64,000 nt of DNA from Clostridiaceae bacterium (GTDB lineage: Bacteria > Bacillota > Clostridia > Lachnospirales > Lachnospiraceae). The stretch covers positions 124,001 through 188,000 of the forward strand of contig CAJTGI010000005.1 of NCBI GenBank assembly GCA_910575435.1. Direction: 5' to 3'. Made by a program: the position numbers and the translations under genes. The notes beneath the pieces were generated by a model. It made no database searches. It had not been told where the DNA came from and saw only the letters and a program-made list of their open reading frames with translations. Positions 34,212 through 43,386 of this stretch are shown piece by piece (position 1 is the first letter of the stretch; the number at the start of each line of letters is the position of its first letter).

Positions 34212-36725
34212 ATGAATAAAAAAGAAACTGTCATGAAATTAAAGGAAATATCATGGGGTGCCGCCGCCTTTGCCCTGCCGGCACTCCTATTTTTAACCGT
34301 TCTCTGGAAAGGAGGGTTTTATCCCTTTGGAGAAAAATCCATGCTGATCATGGATATGAGGGATCAGTATGTGGCCTTCTTCACATCCCTGCGGGATGCT
34401 CTTTTCGGGGATGACTCCCTGTTCTTTTCCTGGAGCCGTTCCATGGGAGGAAACTATTGGGGCATCGTCACTTACTATATCGCCAGCCCCCTGTCCTTTC
34501 TCACGCTATTCTTCTCCGTGGAACATATGCCGGCGGCAATCGAGATGCTGACAATCCTGAAACTGGGACTTTGCGGGGTTAGTTTTTTTATCTTCGGAAG
34601 CCATTTGGCCAGGGGATGCGCCGGGCTGATCTCAGAACAGAGAATGAAGCCTCTTCTTCTAGCCCTCTCCCTCTGCTACGCCCTCATGTCCTACAATATG
34701 GTCTACTCCATGAGCCTGATGTGGCTGGACGGGGTAATCTTGCTGCCCCTCATCCTTTTAGGCGTGGAAAAGATCCTGGAAGGCAGAAAGGGATTCCTCT
34801 ACCTGGCCACCCTGTCCATGCTTCTGATTAGCAATTATTATACCGGCTACATGGTAGGTCTCTACACGGGCATGTACCTGCTATTCCGCACGCTCTCCAC
34901 AATGACGGGAGAGAACTTCAGGGAACGCCTTGGCCAGATCCTGCGTTTCGCACTGCTGTCAGCCCTGTCCATCGGCATAGCGGCCCCTGTGATTTTCGGC
35001 TCGTGGAAAGACTTGTCCCAGGGAAAGCTGACCGCCAGCGGGACAAGCTATGCCGTAGATTTTTCCCAGAAAAATTTCGACTCTCTTGGAAAACTGCTGG
35101 GAAAATACACCAACGGCAGCTATGACAGCATTACCAACAGCGGCCTGCCCGCAATCTACTGCGGATACCTGGTTCTCGCACTGGCACTGGTATTTATATT
35201 ACTGCGGACCATCCGCCTACGGGAGAGAATCGGCGCATTGGCAATCCTGGGGATTCTGGGCATCAGCCTATACTACACCTCCCTGGACACCGCATGGCAC
35301 GGATTCCAGATTCCCAACTGGTTTCCCTACCGCTATGCCTTCCTGCTCAGTTTCACCCTTATATACATGGCATGCCGGGCACTGATTGCCTTTCCTGAAA
35401 TCAGAAAAAAAGCGGCAAGAAAAGGCAGACCTGCCAAAAAGAAAAAGAATCCAAATCAAAACGCCCGTCCAGATTATGAAATGGCCGGAAGGCATAGGAA
35501 ATGGCTGGAAATGGTCGGGGCTATCGCACTGATTCTCCTGGTGTCAGCGGAGATGCGCAGCAATGCATCTGCCCTGCTGGCAGGGCTGGACGGCGAATTT
35601 TCCTATATGCCCATTGCCCAGTATAATGAATTCTTGGACAAGACAAAGCCCCTCGTGGAGCAGATCCAAAAGGAAGACAAAGGTTTTTACAGAATCAACC
35701 AAGGCTATGAATTTTCAAAAAACGACGCCATGCTCCTGGGTTATCACGGAATGACCCATTACTCTTCCACCTTCAACGCCGCAATCAACAGCCTGACGCC
35801 CAAACTGGGCATATCCCAAACCTATTTCTGGAATTCCGGATATGGTTCCAATGCCATGCTGGACAGCTTATTTTCAGTAAAATACATCCTGGCAGACAAG
35901 GCAGTGCCAGCCAGCTACGAGATGCAGAAGGACAGCCAAAAAGGCACCGCTTCCTATAAAAATCCTCTGGTCCTGCCACTGGCTTATGGAAGCGCCCCTG
36001 CAACCCTGTCCCCGGATTTGGGGGATGCCAGCCCCTTCGTCAACCAGAACCGTTTTTTCCGGGCCCTAGCGGCAACAGATGAGGATTATTTCACCAGCCA
36101 AGAATACTCCCTGTCTCAAAATGGAAACGTGTGGAACTATGATTTTACGGCGGTATCAGATAATCCTATCTATCTGTACATGCGGGCAGAGGGAACCAGT
36201 TATGCCAATGTATTTGTCAACGATTCCTGGGTGGGCAATTATTTTACCTCCGAGACCAATGGGACGATTTTCCTTGGCAACTTTTCCCAGGGGCATCCGG
36301 TGAATGTCCGCATAGAAGCCAGCGCAGACCAGGAGGTGAACCTGTATTACAGCGAGATTTCCGAACTCCATATGGAAACGCTGACACCAACCCTAGAGAA
36401 ATTAAAGAACAATGGAATAAGCCTGAAAAGCCATCAAAACGGAAAGCTTTCTGGAACAATTACGCTGGAGGAGGGGCAGGATATACTGACTTCCATTCCC
36501 TACGATGAGGGCTGGCGCATCCGGGTTGACGGAAAAGAGGCGGAGGCAGAAAAATTTGCAGATACCTTTCTGGCAATCAAATGCCCAGCTGGGAAGCACG
36601 AAATCTGGCTCTCCTATCTATCGCCAGGAATTGCCGCAGGGGCGGCGGCATCAGCCATTTCCATTATGCTAGCACTCCTATTCTTCTTTGGCGGCCGACT
36701 GCGCCAGGCTGTCAGGACAAAATAA
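34212..36725 (+). CDS. YfhO family GT-C membrane glycosyltransferase
   Basis: 837 residues. About twelve helices in the first 470 residues, then a large outside C-terminal domain of about 330 residues and a last helix (about 808-828). The N-terminal loop has the family's MLIMDMRDQYVAFFTSLRD, with acidic residues for the lipid-phosphate-sugar, and SRSMGGNYWGIVTYYIASPL. It would transfer sugar from a polyprenyl carrier, made by the GT2 enzyme upstream, onto an envelope polymer outside the cell. The polymer in this lineage is unknown. A basic 30-residue cytoplasmic loop (RKKAARKGRPAKKKK) is unusually charged. Confidence 0.88.
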   Translation: MNKKETVMKLKEISWGAAAFALPALLFLTVLWKGGFYPFGEKSMLIMDMRDQYVAFFTSLRDALFGDDSLFFSWSRSMGGNYWGIVTYYIASPLSFLTLFFSVEHMPAAIEMLTILKLGLCGVSFFIFGSHLARGCAGLISEQRMKPLLLALSLCYALMSYNMVYSMSLMWLDGVILLPLILLGVEKILEGRKGFLYLATLSMLLISNYYTGYMVGLYTGMYLLFRTLSTMTGENFRERLGQILRFALLSALSIGIAAPVIFGSWKDLSQGKLTASGTSYAVDFSQKNFDSLGKLLGKYTNGSYDSITNSGLPAIYCGYLVLALALVFILLRTIRLRERIGALAILGILGISLYYTSLDTAWHGFQIPNWFPYRYAFLLSFTLIYMACRALIAFPEIRKKAARKGRPAKKKKNPNQNARPDYEMAGRHRKWLEMVGAIALILLVSAEMRSNASALLAGLDGEFSYMPIAQYNEFLDKTKPLVEQIQKEDKGFYRINQGYEFSKNDAMLLGYHGMTHYSSTFNAAINSLTPKLGISQTYFWNSGYGSNAMLDSLFSVKYILADKAVPASYEMQKDSQKGTASYKNPLVLPLAYGSAPATLSPDLGDASPFVNQNRFFRALAATDEDYFTSQEYSLSQNGNVWNYDFTAVSDNPIYLYMRAEGTSYANVFVNDSWVGNYFTSETNGTIFLGNFSQGHPVNVRIEASADQEVNLYYSEISELHMETLTPTLEKLKNNGISLKSHQNGKLSGTITLEEGQDILTSIPYDEGWRIRVDGKEAEAEKFADTFLAIKCPAGKHEIWLSYLSPGIAAGAAASAISIMLALLFFFGGRLRQAVRTK

Positions 36726-36743
36726 TATTATGAGACCGAACAA

Positions 36744-36785
36744 AAAATCTCATGCCTATCTTAAACCGACAAGGCATGAGATTTT
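36744..36785 (+). terminator. terminator of the GT2/YfhO unit
   Basis: AAAATCTCATGCCT pairs with AGGCATGAGATTTT, followed by a T-rich tail. Confidence 0.85.
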
Positions 36786-36859
36786 TCTTCTAGTCAATAT
36801 GTTCTTAAATAAAGGAAGTCTTCTAGGTTCTTCAAAGAAACCTTTCTAGAATACCCTAA

Positions 36860-38068
36860 TTAAAAGTATCTCCAGCTATATTTGCGCCCATAGCCGCTCT
36901 TAACGGTCTTCTTTCCCACCTTTGCATTAGGAACTATCTTGAAATAATAGTACTTGTTCTTCTTTAATTTCTTTCCTGCCACCTTTTTAATTGTCAGGCT
37001 TCTTTTCTTGGCACTGACGGTTTTCACCTTCTTAAATCCAGAATTTTCCTTGGTAGATGCGTATACCGTAAAGCTGGAGGCATTGCTCACCTTGGAGATG
37101 CTCAGAGACACATACTTCTTTTTCTTGTTAAACTTGGAACTAACTTTTTTAGCCGCGCCAATATACTTATAGGTGGACCATCCGCCAAACACCCTTTTGG
37201 TGCCGCACTGCACATATGGGCGGACGCGATACTTATAAAAGTTTCCGTTGATGAAGTTATCCACGCTCGCAGTAGTCGTCCCTGAAGAACTATAATCCTT
37301 GTAGATATTCTTTTTTACCTTTCCCTTCGGGGTGAGGAATTGGAACTGCACGCCATCCCTGTCATAGGCAGAAGATGCAGAAAAATGATAAGAACCAAGA
37401 TACTCATAGACGGAAACCAATCCAAAGCTCTTACTGTTGAAAGCCGGTGCCAGCGTCTTAAAATAAGCGTAGTTATAACTGCCCCGCGCCACATAGCCGG
37501 TGGCTGATTTTCTGCAGGCATATACATAGCACCAATATGCTTTCCCCTGACTCATCTTTACGGTAGTAGCAACCGTAGTATTGGCAGATTCTCCCAGCAT
37601 CATATCGTCATAATAAATGCGATACAGATTTGCTCCAGCAATGGTGCTTGTCTTAACAGATATGCCATTCGCCTTAGAATCTGCCTGCACGATGCCCACA
37701 GAGCCACTCGGCGCCGTTACCACCTCCACGGGGGCAGACTCAGACCCCGCAATCTTTTCTTTTCCAAAATAGTCTTTGCACAGACCCACCCGGGCAAAAT
37801 AAGACTTTCCCGCATTCAAACCGTTCGCACCCAATTCCGGGGATGACGAACCGCCCACCGTAGTCCACGACTTTCCATCCTCGCTGAGTTCCAGGAAATA
37901 ATACTCTGCTCCAAGAACGGCATCCCACTCTACATCAATCGAGCCGTTAGTGGCTCCTACCTGCTTTACGCCTGTCACCTGGCCCGCCGCCTGGCTATTC
38001 GCCTTTGCAGCCACGCCGAAGCACAGAGCCAGTCCAGAAACCAAAAGTAATTGTTTCCATTTTTTCAT
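36860..38068 (-). CDS. secreted fibronectin type III-like protein
   Basis: 402 residues from the ATG at 38068 (GGAG 7 bases ahead). A Sec signal peptide (MKKWKQLLLVSGLALCFGVAAKANSQA, cleavage near 28) is followed by three or four beta-sandwich units. The first (about 32-115) is a clear Fn3 domain: GSIDVEWDAVLGAEYYFLELSEDGKSW and NAGKSYFARVG. The C-terminal third is very lysine-rich and looks like another Fn3 unit. No anchor motif, so release or binding to the wall by charge is likely. Adjacent to another secreted protein read the same way. Confidence 0.8.
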   Translation of the reverse strand: MKKWKQLLLVSGLALCFGVAAKANSQAAGQVTGVKQVGATNGSIDVEWDAVLGAEYYFLELSEDGKSWTTVGGSSSPELGANGLNAGKSYFARVGLCKDYFGKEKIAGSESAPVEVVTAPSGSVGIVQADSKANGISVKTSTIAGANLYRIYYDDMMLGESANTTVATTVKMSQGKAYWCYVYACRKSATGYVARGSYNYAYFKTLAPAFNSKSFGLVSVYEYLGSYHFSASSAYDRDGVQFQFLTPKGKVKKNIYKDYSSSGTTTASVDNFINGNFYKYRVRPYVQCGTKRVFGGWSTYKYIGAAKKVSSKFNKKKKYVSLSISKVSNASSFTVYASTKENSGFKKVKTVSAKKRSLTIKKVAGKKLKKNKYYYFKIVPNAKVGKKTVKSGYGRKYSWRYF

Positions 38069-38181
38069 AAACATTCTCCTTTACTTATGTTAAATTTACT
38101 ACGATTATATTCTACTATGATATTTCTAGCAAGGCAACAAATTTTTTAAAAGTATTTTTATTTAATATTTCTTAATTTTTA

Positions 38182-38209
38182 AAGCGGCTGCCTTAATTGG
38201 CAGCCGCTT
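38182..38209 (-). terminator. hairpin after the Ig-like protein gene
   Basis: AAGCGGCTGCC pairs with GGCAGCCGCTT, 120 bases behind the stop at 38329. The T-run is broken, so strength is uncertain. Confidence 0.55.
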
Positions 38210-38328
38210 CCCTATCGTCACCATATTCAATACGCTACTTATACAACATCATGCAATTCACACTGCTGCATCTAGTGCACATTTTTCTTTGCTATGCATC
38301 CGCTAAAAATACTTTGGCTAACTTGCGA

Positions 38329-39369
38329 TTATCTAGACCACAAGAATTTGCCGGATGATTTCGGGCTTCTAGACATGTTGCGCAAATCCTGAACCTTCTT
38401 GATTTTCAGTTTAGACTTCTTAATCTTGCATGTAAGAGACTTTGCCTTGCCATTCTTCAGATTAATCGTCTTGCTCTTCAAAGTATAAGTGCCAATCGTC
38501 TTGCCCTTCTCATTATAAACAGTGACTTTATAATTCTTTAACTTCTTTGCCACGCGTCCAAATCTGTTGATTAATCTCACCTTGACGATCAGGTTGCCCT
38601 TCTTGTCATAAGATACCTGGTAAACATTTGACGTAACCAGTCCGCGAGTTGCTTTGCTAATGGATAGCTTGCCCGGGTTGTACACGTTATCCTTTACTGT
38701 GACCTTGCAGGTACCCACTACGGTATTCCCATTTTTCACCGTCACATTGGCAGAACCCTTCTTCTTTCCCGTCACGTTACCGCTAGCGTCCACAGAGGCA
38801 ACTTTAGAATTGCTGGAAGTATATGTAAACTTTGCGCCGCCCCCATTGAGCACGTTCACCTTATCCTTAAAGCCCTTGGTTACAATAATGCTCTTGGTAT
38901 CCAGAGAAGGCGTTACCTTTGCTTTTGGCAGCAATAAGCCAACCAAATCAAACTCCGTGCTGTCACTGAATGTAAGGGTGAACTGAAATGTTCCCACGGT
39001 AACATTAGAAATCGAAATGAGATATAGCGGAAGCCCGTTTGTAGTCGAAGTCCATAAAGGATCCATCGCGGTTACAGTTTTGGGGCCGAATACCACAGTT
39101 CCGTTGCTCTGGGAAATCTGATAAGTAAAATTACACTTTACCGGCGCATAAACTCCCATCGTGAGATCGCCAGCTGAGGACAGCGTCATAGACCTTGATA
39201 CAGGCTGACCTGCGGTAGCATAGGGCGCCACGCTCTCCGTTCTTGTGTCAATCACCGTAATCACATTACTTTCAGCAGCCTCTGCCTTCTGATTCTGAAA
39301 GGGCATGCCCGTCAAGCAGAGAGCCAGCACCAAAAGAGCTGCTGCTGCTTTTTTCATAAATGATTTCAT
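38329..39369 (-). CDS. secreted Ig-like (BIG2) domain protein
   Basis: 346 residues with a signal peptide (MKSFMKKAAAALLVLALCLT, cleavage near AEAA). An N-terminal region of about 130 residues looks like a bacterial pre-peptidase or galactose-binding-like sandwich. It is followed by one BIG2 domain (about 155-235) with SNSKVASVDASGNVTGKKKGSANVTV, and a lysine-rich C-terminal sandwich. No catalytic domain or anchor is visible. A surface or matrix role is likely. The strongly basic tail resembles that of the neighbouring Fn3-like protein. Confidence 0.8.
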   Translation of the reverse strand: MKSFMKKAAAALLVLALCLTGMPFQNQKAEAAESNVITVIDTRTESVAPYATAGQPVSRSMTLSSAGDLTMGVYAPVKCNFTYQISQSNGTVVFGPKTVTAMDPLWTSTTNGLPLYLISISNVTVGTFQFTLTFSDSTEFDLVGLLLPKAKVTPSLDTKSIIVTKGFKDKVNVLNGGGAKFTYTSSNSKVASVDASGNVTGKKKGSANVTVKNGNTVVGTCKVTVKDNVYNPGKLSISKATRGLVTSNVYQVSYDKKGNLIVKVRLINRFGRVAKKLKNYKVTVYNEKGKTIGTYTLKSKTINLKNGKAKSLTCKIKKSKLKIKKVQDLRNMSRSPKSSGKFLWSR

Positions 39370-39500
39370 AATCGTAATCCTCCTAAAATAATTTTAAGTG
39401 ACGATATACGTCGCAATATACGACCGCTACTATTGATTTTACTCCATCACTCCATAATTATCAATGTATAAATTTCACAATATTTTCACATTCCATGCCA

Positions 39501-42176
39501 CTATTCACAGCCAAGCTGTTTTTTCAGCGTTTCCGCCGCCTTTTTCAAGGCATCCGGTATCCCGGCAGGATTCTTCCCCCCCGCCTGGGCCATATTGGGA
39601 CGGCCGCCGCCGCCACCGCCCACGCAAGAGGCGATTTCTTTAATCATATTTCCAGCGTGGGCTCCCTTCCCGATTGCCTCCTCCGTGGCCATGGCAAGAA
39701 GCGTCACCTTCCCATCCGTGGCAGAGGCAAGCACTACCACGCCCTGGCCAATCTTTTCCTTCATCTGGTCTCCCAGGCCTCGCAAGCCGTTCATATCCAC
39801 GTCCTGCACATCCATGGCGAGAAGCTTCACGCCACTGAATTCCTGAACCCGGCTGTCCACGTCTCCCACCGCATCCTTTGCAAGCCTGGCCTTCAATTTC
39901 TCATTCTCTCCCTGGAGGGCCTTTATTTCCTCTTGCAGCGAGGCAATTTTCTTGGCAAGTCCATTCACATCCGTCTTAGCAGCCTTCGCTGCCTCCTTCA
40001 GGGATTCCTCCATCCTAGCGTAGTGCTTCATCAGCCCTGCCCCAGTCAGCGCCTCGATGCGCCGCACGCCGGCGGCCACGCCGCTCTCGCTTATGATTTT
40101 AAAATAAGAAATCACGCCAGTGCTTGGAACGTGGGTGCCGCCGCAGAGTTCTACGCTAAAAGCCTCGCCCTCTGGCTCACCCATCTGCACCACCCGGACT
40201 TTGTCGCCATACTTCTCTCCGAACAGGGCCATGGCTCCGGTCTTCTTGGCATCTTCCAGGCTCATCTCCTCCGTGGTTACCTGCAGGTCCTTCCTAATCT
40301 CATCATTCACCATATCCTCCACCCGCTGGATCTCCTCCGGCGTCATGGCAGAGAAATGGGAGAAGTCGAAGCGCAGCCTGGCCCCATCCACATAGGAGCC
40401 CGCCTGCTCCACATGGCTTCCCAGAACCATCCGCAACGCTTTCTGAACCAGGTGGGTAGCACTGTGATTCTTTTCCGTGGACTTGCGGACTGCCTCGTCC
40501 ACCCGCAAAGTAACGGCATCCCCTACCTTGAACATGCCCTTCCTTACCGTGCCCACATGGCCGATGCGGCCACCCTGGAGATGGATGGTATCCTTCACCA
40601 CAAACTCGCTATCCCCCATGGCAATCACGCCCACATCCCCCTGCTGGCCGCCCATGGTGCCATAGAAAGGCGTCTCCTCCACGATGACCGTGCCATTCTC
40701 GCCATCCGTCAGAGCCTGCACCACTTCCTCCTCCGTGGTTAGCACCCTGATCACGGAGTCATGTGTCAGTCTGTCATACCCAACGAAATGGCTTGTGATG
40801 GACGGGTCAATCTGCTGGTAAACTGTCTCCTCCGCTCCCATGTAGTTGGTAGTCTTTCTGGCACTCCTGGCCTTCTCCTTCTGCTCTTTCATGGCAGCGG
40901 CAAAGCCTGGCTCGTCCACCTTGCATCCCCTTTCCTCCAGAATCTCAATGGTCAGATCCAGCGGAAACCCGTAGGTATCATACAGCTTAAAGGCATTCTC
41001 CCCAGAAAGTTCCTGGCTTCCAGCCCGGTCCAGTTCCTCCTGCATCTGGGCAAGGATAGACAGCCCCTGGTCGATGGTCTTGTCAAACTTATCCTCCTCC
41101 TGCGTCAGCACCTGGACGATAAATTCCCTCTTCTCCTCCAATTCCTGATAGCCATCCCTGCTCTCTGCAATCACCGTTTGAGCCAGTTCTGCCATAAATT
41201 TCTTCTGGATGCCCAGCTTCCTTCCATGGCGCACGGCCCGTCGAATCAGGCGGCGGAGCACATAGCCCCTGCCCTCGTTGCTGGGCATGATGCCATCGGA
41301 TATCATAAATGTGGCGGAGCGGATATGGTCGGTGATCAGGCGGATGGACACATCTTTGTCCTCCTCCTTCTGATATGCCACCCCTGCCAATTCGCAAATC
41401 TTATCCCGGATTGCCTTCATGGTGTCAATATCATAGACGGAATCTACTTCCTGCACTACCACGGCAAGCCTCTCCAAGCCCATTCCCGTATCAATATTCT
41501 TATTTTCCAGTTCCTCGTAATTTCCCTTTCCGTCCCCGTCAAACTGGGTAAACACATTATTCCAGATCTCCATATAGCGGTCGCACTCGCAGCCCACCTT
41601 GCAGTCCGGCTTGCCGCAGCCATACTTCTCCCCCCTGTCATAGTAGATCTCGGAACAGGGGCCGCAGGGGCCGGCTCCATGCTCCCAGAAATTGTCGCAC
41701 TCCCCGTTCTCGTCCCGGTAGAAGCGGGTAATCTTCTCCCCCGGAACGCCAATCTCCTCCGTCCAGATGCGGAATGCCTCGTCATCCTCCCCATAAATGG
41801 AGGGATACAGCCGCTCCGGATCCATCTCCAGCACCTCCGTCAGGTACTCCCAGGACCAGGCCAGCGCCTCCCGCTTAAAATAATCCCCAAAAGAAAAGTT
41901 GCCCAGCATCTCGAAGAATGTGAGATGCCTGGCCGTCTTGCCCACATTCTCAATATCTCCGGTGCGGACGCACTTCTGGCAAGTAGTCACCCGCTTTCTG
42001 GGCGGAATCTCCTGCCCGGTAAAATAGGGCTTCAAGGGTGCCATTCCCGCATTGATCAAAAGCAGGCTATTATCATTGTGGGGCACCAGGGAAAAACTCT
42101 TCATCGCCAGATGCTCCTTGCCCTCAAAAAAATCCAGATAACTTTTGCGAAGCTCATTCACGCCATATTTTTTCAT
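39501..42176 (-). CDS. alaS: alanine-tRNA ligase
   Basis: 891 residues from the ATG at 42176, chosen for GGAGG 5 bases ahead. Class II core with SLVPHNDNSLLLINAGMAPLKPYF, the editing domain with HSATHLVQKAL and CGGTHV metal ligands, and a C-terminal coiled-coil and glycine-rich DHHA1 domain (GGGGGGRPNMAQAGG). The last codons, GCE-stop, overlap ACTATTCACAGC, the terminal motif of the dispersed repeat found nearby. No T-box leader is seen upstream; repeat copy 2 ends only 64 bases away. Confidence 0.97.
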   Translation of the reverse strand: MKKYGVNELRKSYLDFFEGKEHLAMKSFSLVPHNDNSLLLINAGMAPLKPYFTGQEIPPRKRVTTCQKCVRTGDIENVGKTARHLTFFEMLGNFSFGDYFKREALAWSWEYLTEVLEMDPERLYPSIYGEDDEAFRIWTEEIGVPGEKITRFYRDENGECDNFWEHGAGPCGPCSEIYYDRGEKYGCGKPDCKVGCECDRYMEIWNNVFTQFDGDGKGNYEELENKNIDTGMGLERLAVVVQEVDSVYDIDTMKAIRDKICELAGVAYQKEEDKDVSIRLITDHIRSATFMISDGIMPSNEGRGYVLRRLIRRAVRHGRKLGIQKKFMAELAQTVIAESRDGYQELEEKREFIVQVLTQEEDKFDKTIDQGLSILAQMQEELDRAGSQELSGENAFKLYDTYGFPLDLTIEILEERGCKVDEPGFAAAMKEQKEKARSARKTTNYMGAEETVYQQIDPSITSHFVGYDRLTHDSVIRVLTTEEEVVQALTDGENGTVIVEETPFYGTMGGQQGDVGVIAMGDSEFVVKDTIHLQGGRIGHVGTVRKGMFKVGDAVTLRVDEAVRKSTEKNHSATHLVQKALRMVLGSHVEQAGSYVDGARLRFDFSHFSAMTPEEIQRVEDMVNDEIRKDLQVTTEEMSLEDAKKTGAMALFGEKYGDKVRVVQMGEPEGEAFSVELCGGTHVPSTGVISYFKIISESGVAAGVRRIEALTGAGLMKHYARMEESLKEAAKAAKTDVNGLAKKIASLQEEIKALQGENEKLKARLAKDAVGDVDSRVQEFSGVKLLAMDVQDVDMNGLRGLGDQMKEKIGQGVVVLASATDGKVTLLAMATEEAIGKGAHAGNMIKEIASCVGGGGGGRPNMAQAGGKNPAGIPDALKKAAETLKKQLGCE

Positions 42177-42239
42177 CCTATCCTCCATTTCCGCAATCAC
42201 TGCTCATACCCTAGTATATCCAATCGTAACGTTATTTTT

Positions 42240-42460
42240 GTTACTATTCACAGTTGTTCAACCCATCATGCGATAGACCCGCTGCCTTCGGCATCGTGTC
42301 TACACTCCGTTTCGGTCCGTGCTGAACAGACATCCACTGGATGTCTAGCACCTTATGCTGGGATGAACAGCTTCCACAGCCAATTTCTAGAAAATAACCA
42401 GAATCTTATGTGCAAGCACAACGATTCTGCTTTTTTCTAGAAACGACTGTGAATAGTAAC
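42240..42460. repeat. structured dispersed repeat, copy 2
   Basis: 221 bp with perfect 14-bp inverted ends: GTTACTATTCACAG (42240-42253) and CTGTGAATAGTAAC (42447-42460). The right half (GGGATGAACAGCTTCCACAG to the end) is nearly identical to copy 1, including the block CTTATGTGCAAGCACAACGA and the TTTCTAGAAA stem. The middle differs and holds an extra stem (AGACATCCA-CTGG-ATGTCT). It ends on the base next to the ribF stop codon, so it may also form the 3' end of the long operon transcript. Confidence 0.85.
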
Positions 42461-43345
42461 TTAATTTTCAAAAAACTGTGCCGCCGCCACCTTGTCCCGG
42501 TTGACCTGCGCCACCAGCGACTCCACGTCGGAGAATTTCTTCTCCCCCCGTAGAAACTGATAAAAGGAGACCTGAATCTCCCTGCCATAAATATCTTCAT
42601 CAAAATCCATAATAAATGTCTCTACGCCTGTAGAAAACTCTCCCACCGTGGGCTTCCTGCCGATATTGGTCACACCCTTATACTGCCGTCCCCCCAAGGA
42701 AACCATGGTAGCATACACCCCAAAAGGCGGCAGAATCTTATCCGCCGGGGGAACTAGGTTCGCCGTGGGCATCTTTAGCCTCCGGCCAAGCGCCTTCCCA
42801 TGGGTCACCTTCCCCGACAGGAAAAAGGGCTGTCCCAAAAGGAGATTGGCCTGCTCCATCTCGCCCCTGGCAAGATGCTCCCGCACCCTGGTACTGCTAA
42901 TCGCTCGCCCATCGCAGGCAAGCTTTGGCACAATTTCCAGCTCATATCCATATTCTCTCTGAAAACGCCGCAAGGTATCCCCGTTTCCCTCACGATTCTT
43001 TCCAAAGCCGAAATCATCTCCCACGCAGATATACCTTGCGTCCAGTCTTTCTACTAGCACCTCCCGGATAAAATCCTCCGCAGAAAGATTCCTGGTCTCC
43101 TCATCGAAAGGAAAGACGATTTCCCTTTCGATGCCCAGTGCTTCCAATATTCGATCCTTTTCCCGCTGAACATACACCCGTTTTGCATCTCTTCCCAGCT
43201 GAAAGGTAAACACCGTAGGAATATGTTCCCGCTGTTCCAATACTTTAGACAGCAGAAAGCGATGTCCCCTGTGCACTCCGTCAAACTTTCCCAGGGAAAC
43301 GCAGCTATTCTCCAGCCTAAAATCCCATCCTGTAATGATTTCCAT
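42461..43345 (-). CDS. ribF: bifunctional riboflavin kinase/FAD synthetase
   Basis: 294 residues. The N-terminal FMN adenylyltransferase has SLGKFDGVHRGHRFLL (nucleotidyltransferase HxGH-like) and SSTRVREHLARG; the C-terminal riboflavin kinase has GKALGRRLKMPTANL, GVYAT and the strand pair VETFIMDFDEDIYG. Makes FMN and FAD from riboflavin. Last gene of the long translation operon behind truB, as in many Firmicutes, and directly followed by repeat copy 2. Confidence 0.95.
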   Translation of the reverse strand: MEIITGWDFRLENSCVSLGKFDGVHRGHRFLLSKVLEQREHIPTVFTFQLGRDAKRVYVQREKDRILEALGIEREIVFPFDEETRNLSAEDFIREVLVERLDARYICVGDDFGFGKNREGNGDTLRRFQREYGYELEIVPKLACDGRAISSTRVREHLARGEMEQANLLLGQPFFLSGKVTHGKALGRRLKMPTANLVPPADKILPPFGVYATMVSLGGRQYKGVTNIGRKPTVGEFSTGVETFIMDFDEDIYGREIQVSFYQFLRGEKKFSDVESLVAQVNRDKVAAAQFFEN

Positions 43346-43386
43346 GTCAAAACTCTCTTCTCTGCCGCTATGGATGGCAGCATGTC

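Noticed and set aside
40761-42440. Plus-strand open frame of 559 codons opposite alaS
   Set aside because: It is an antisense shadow of a conserved gene; its His/Leu-rich composition is typical of such shadows.
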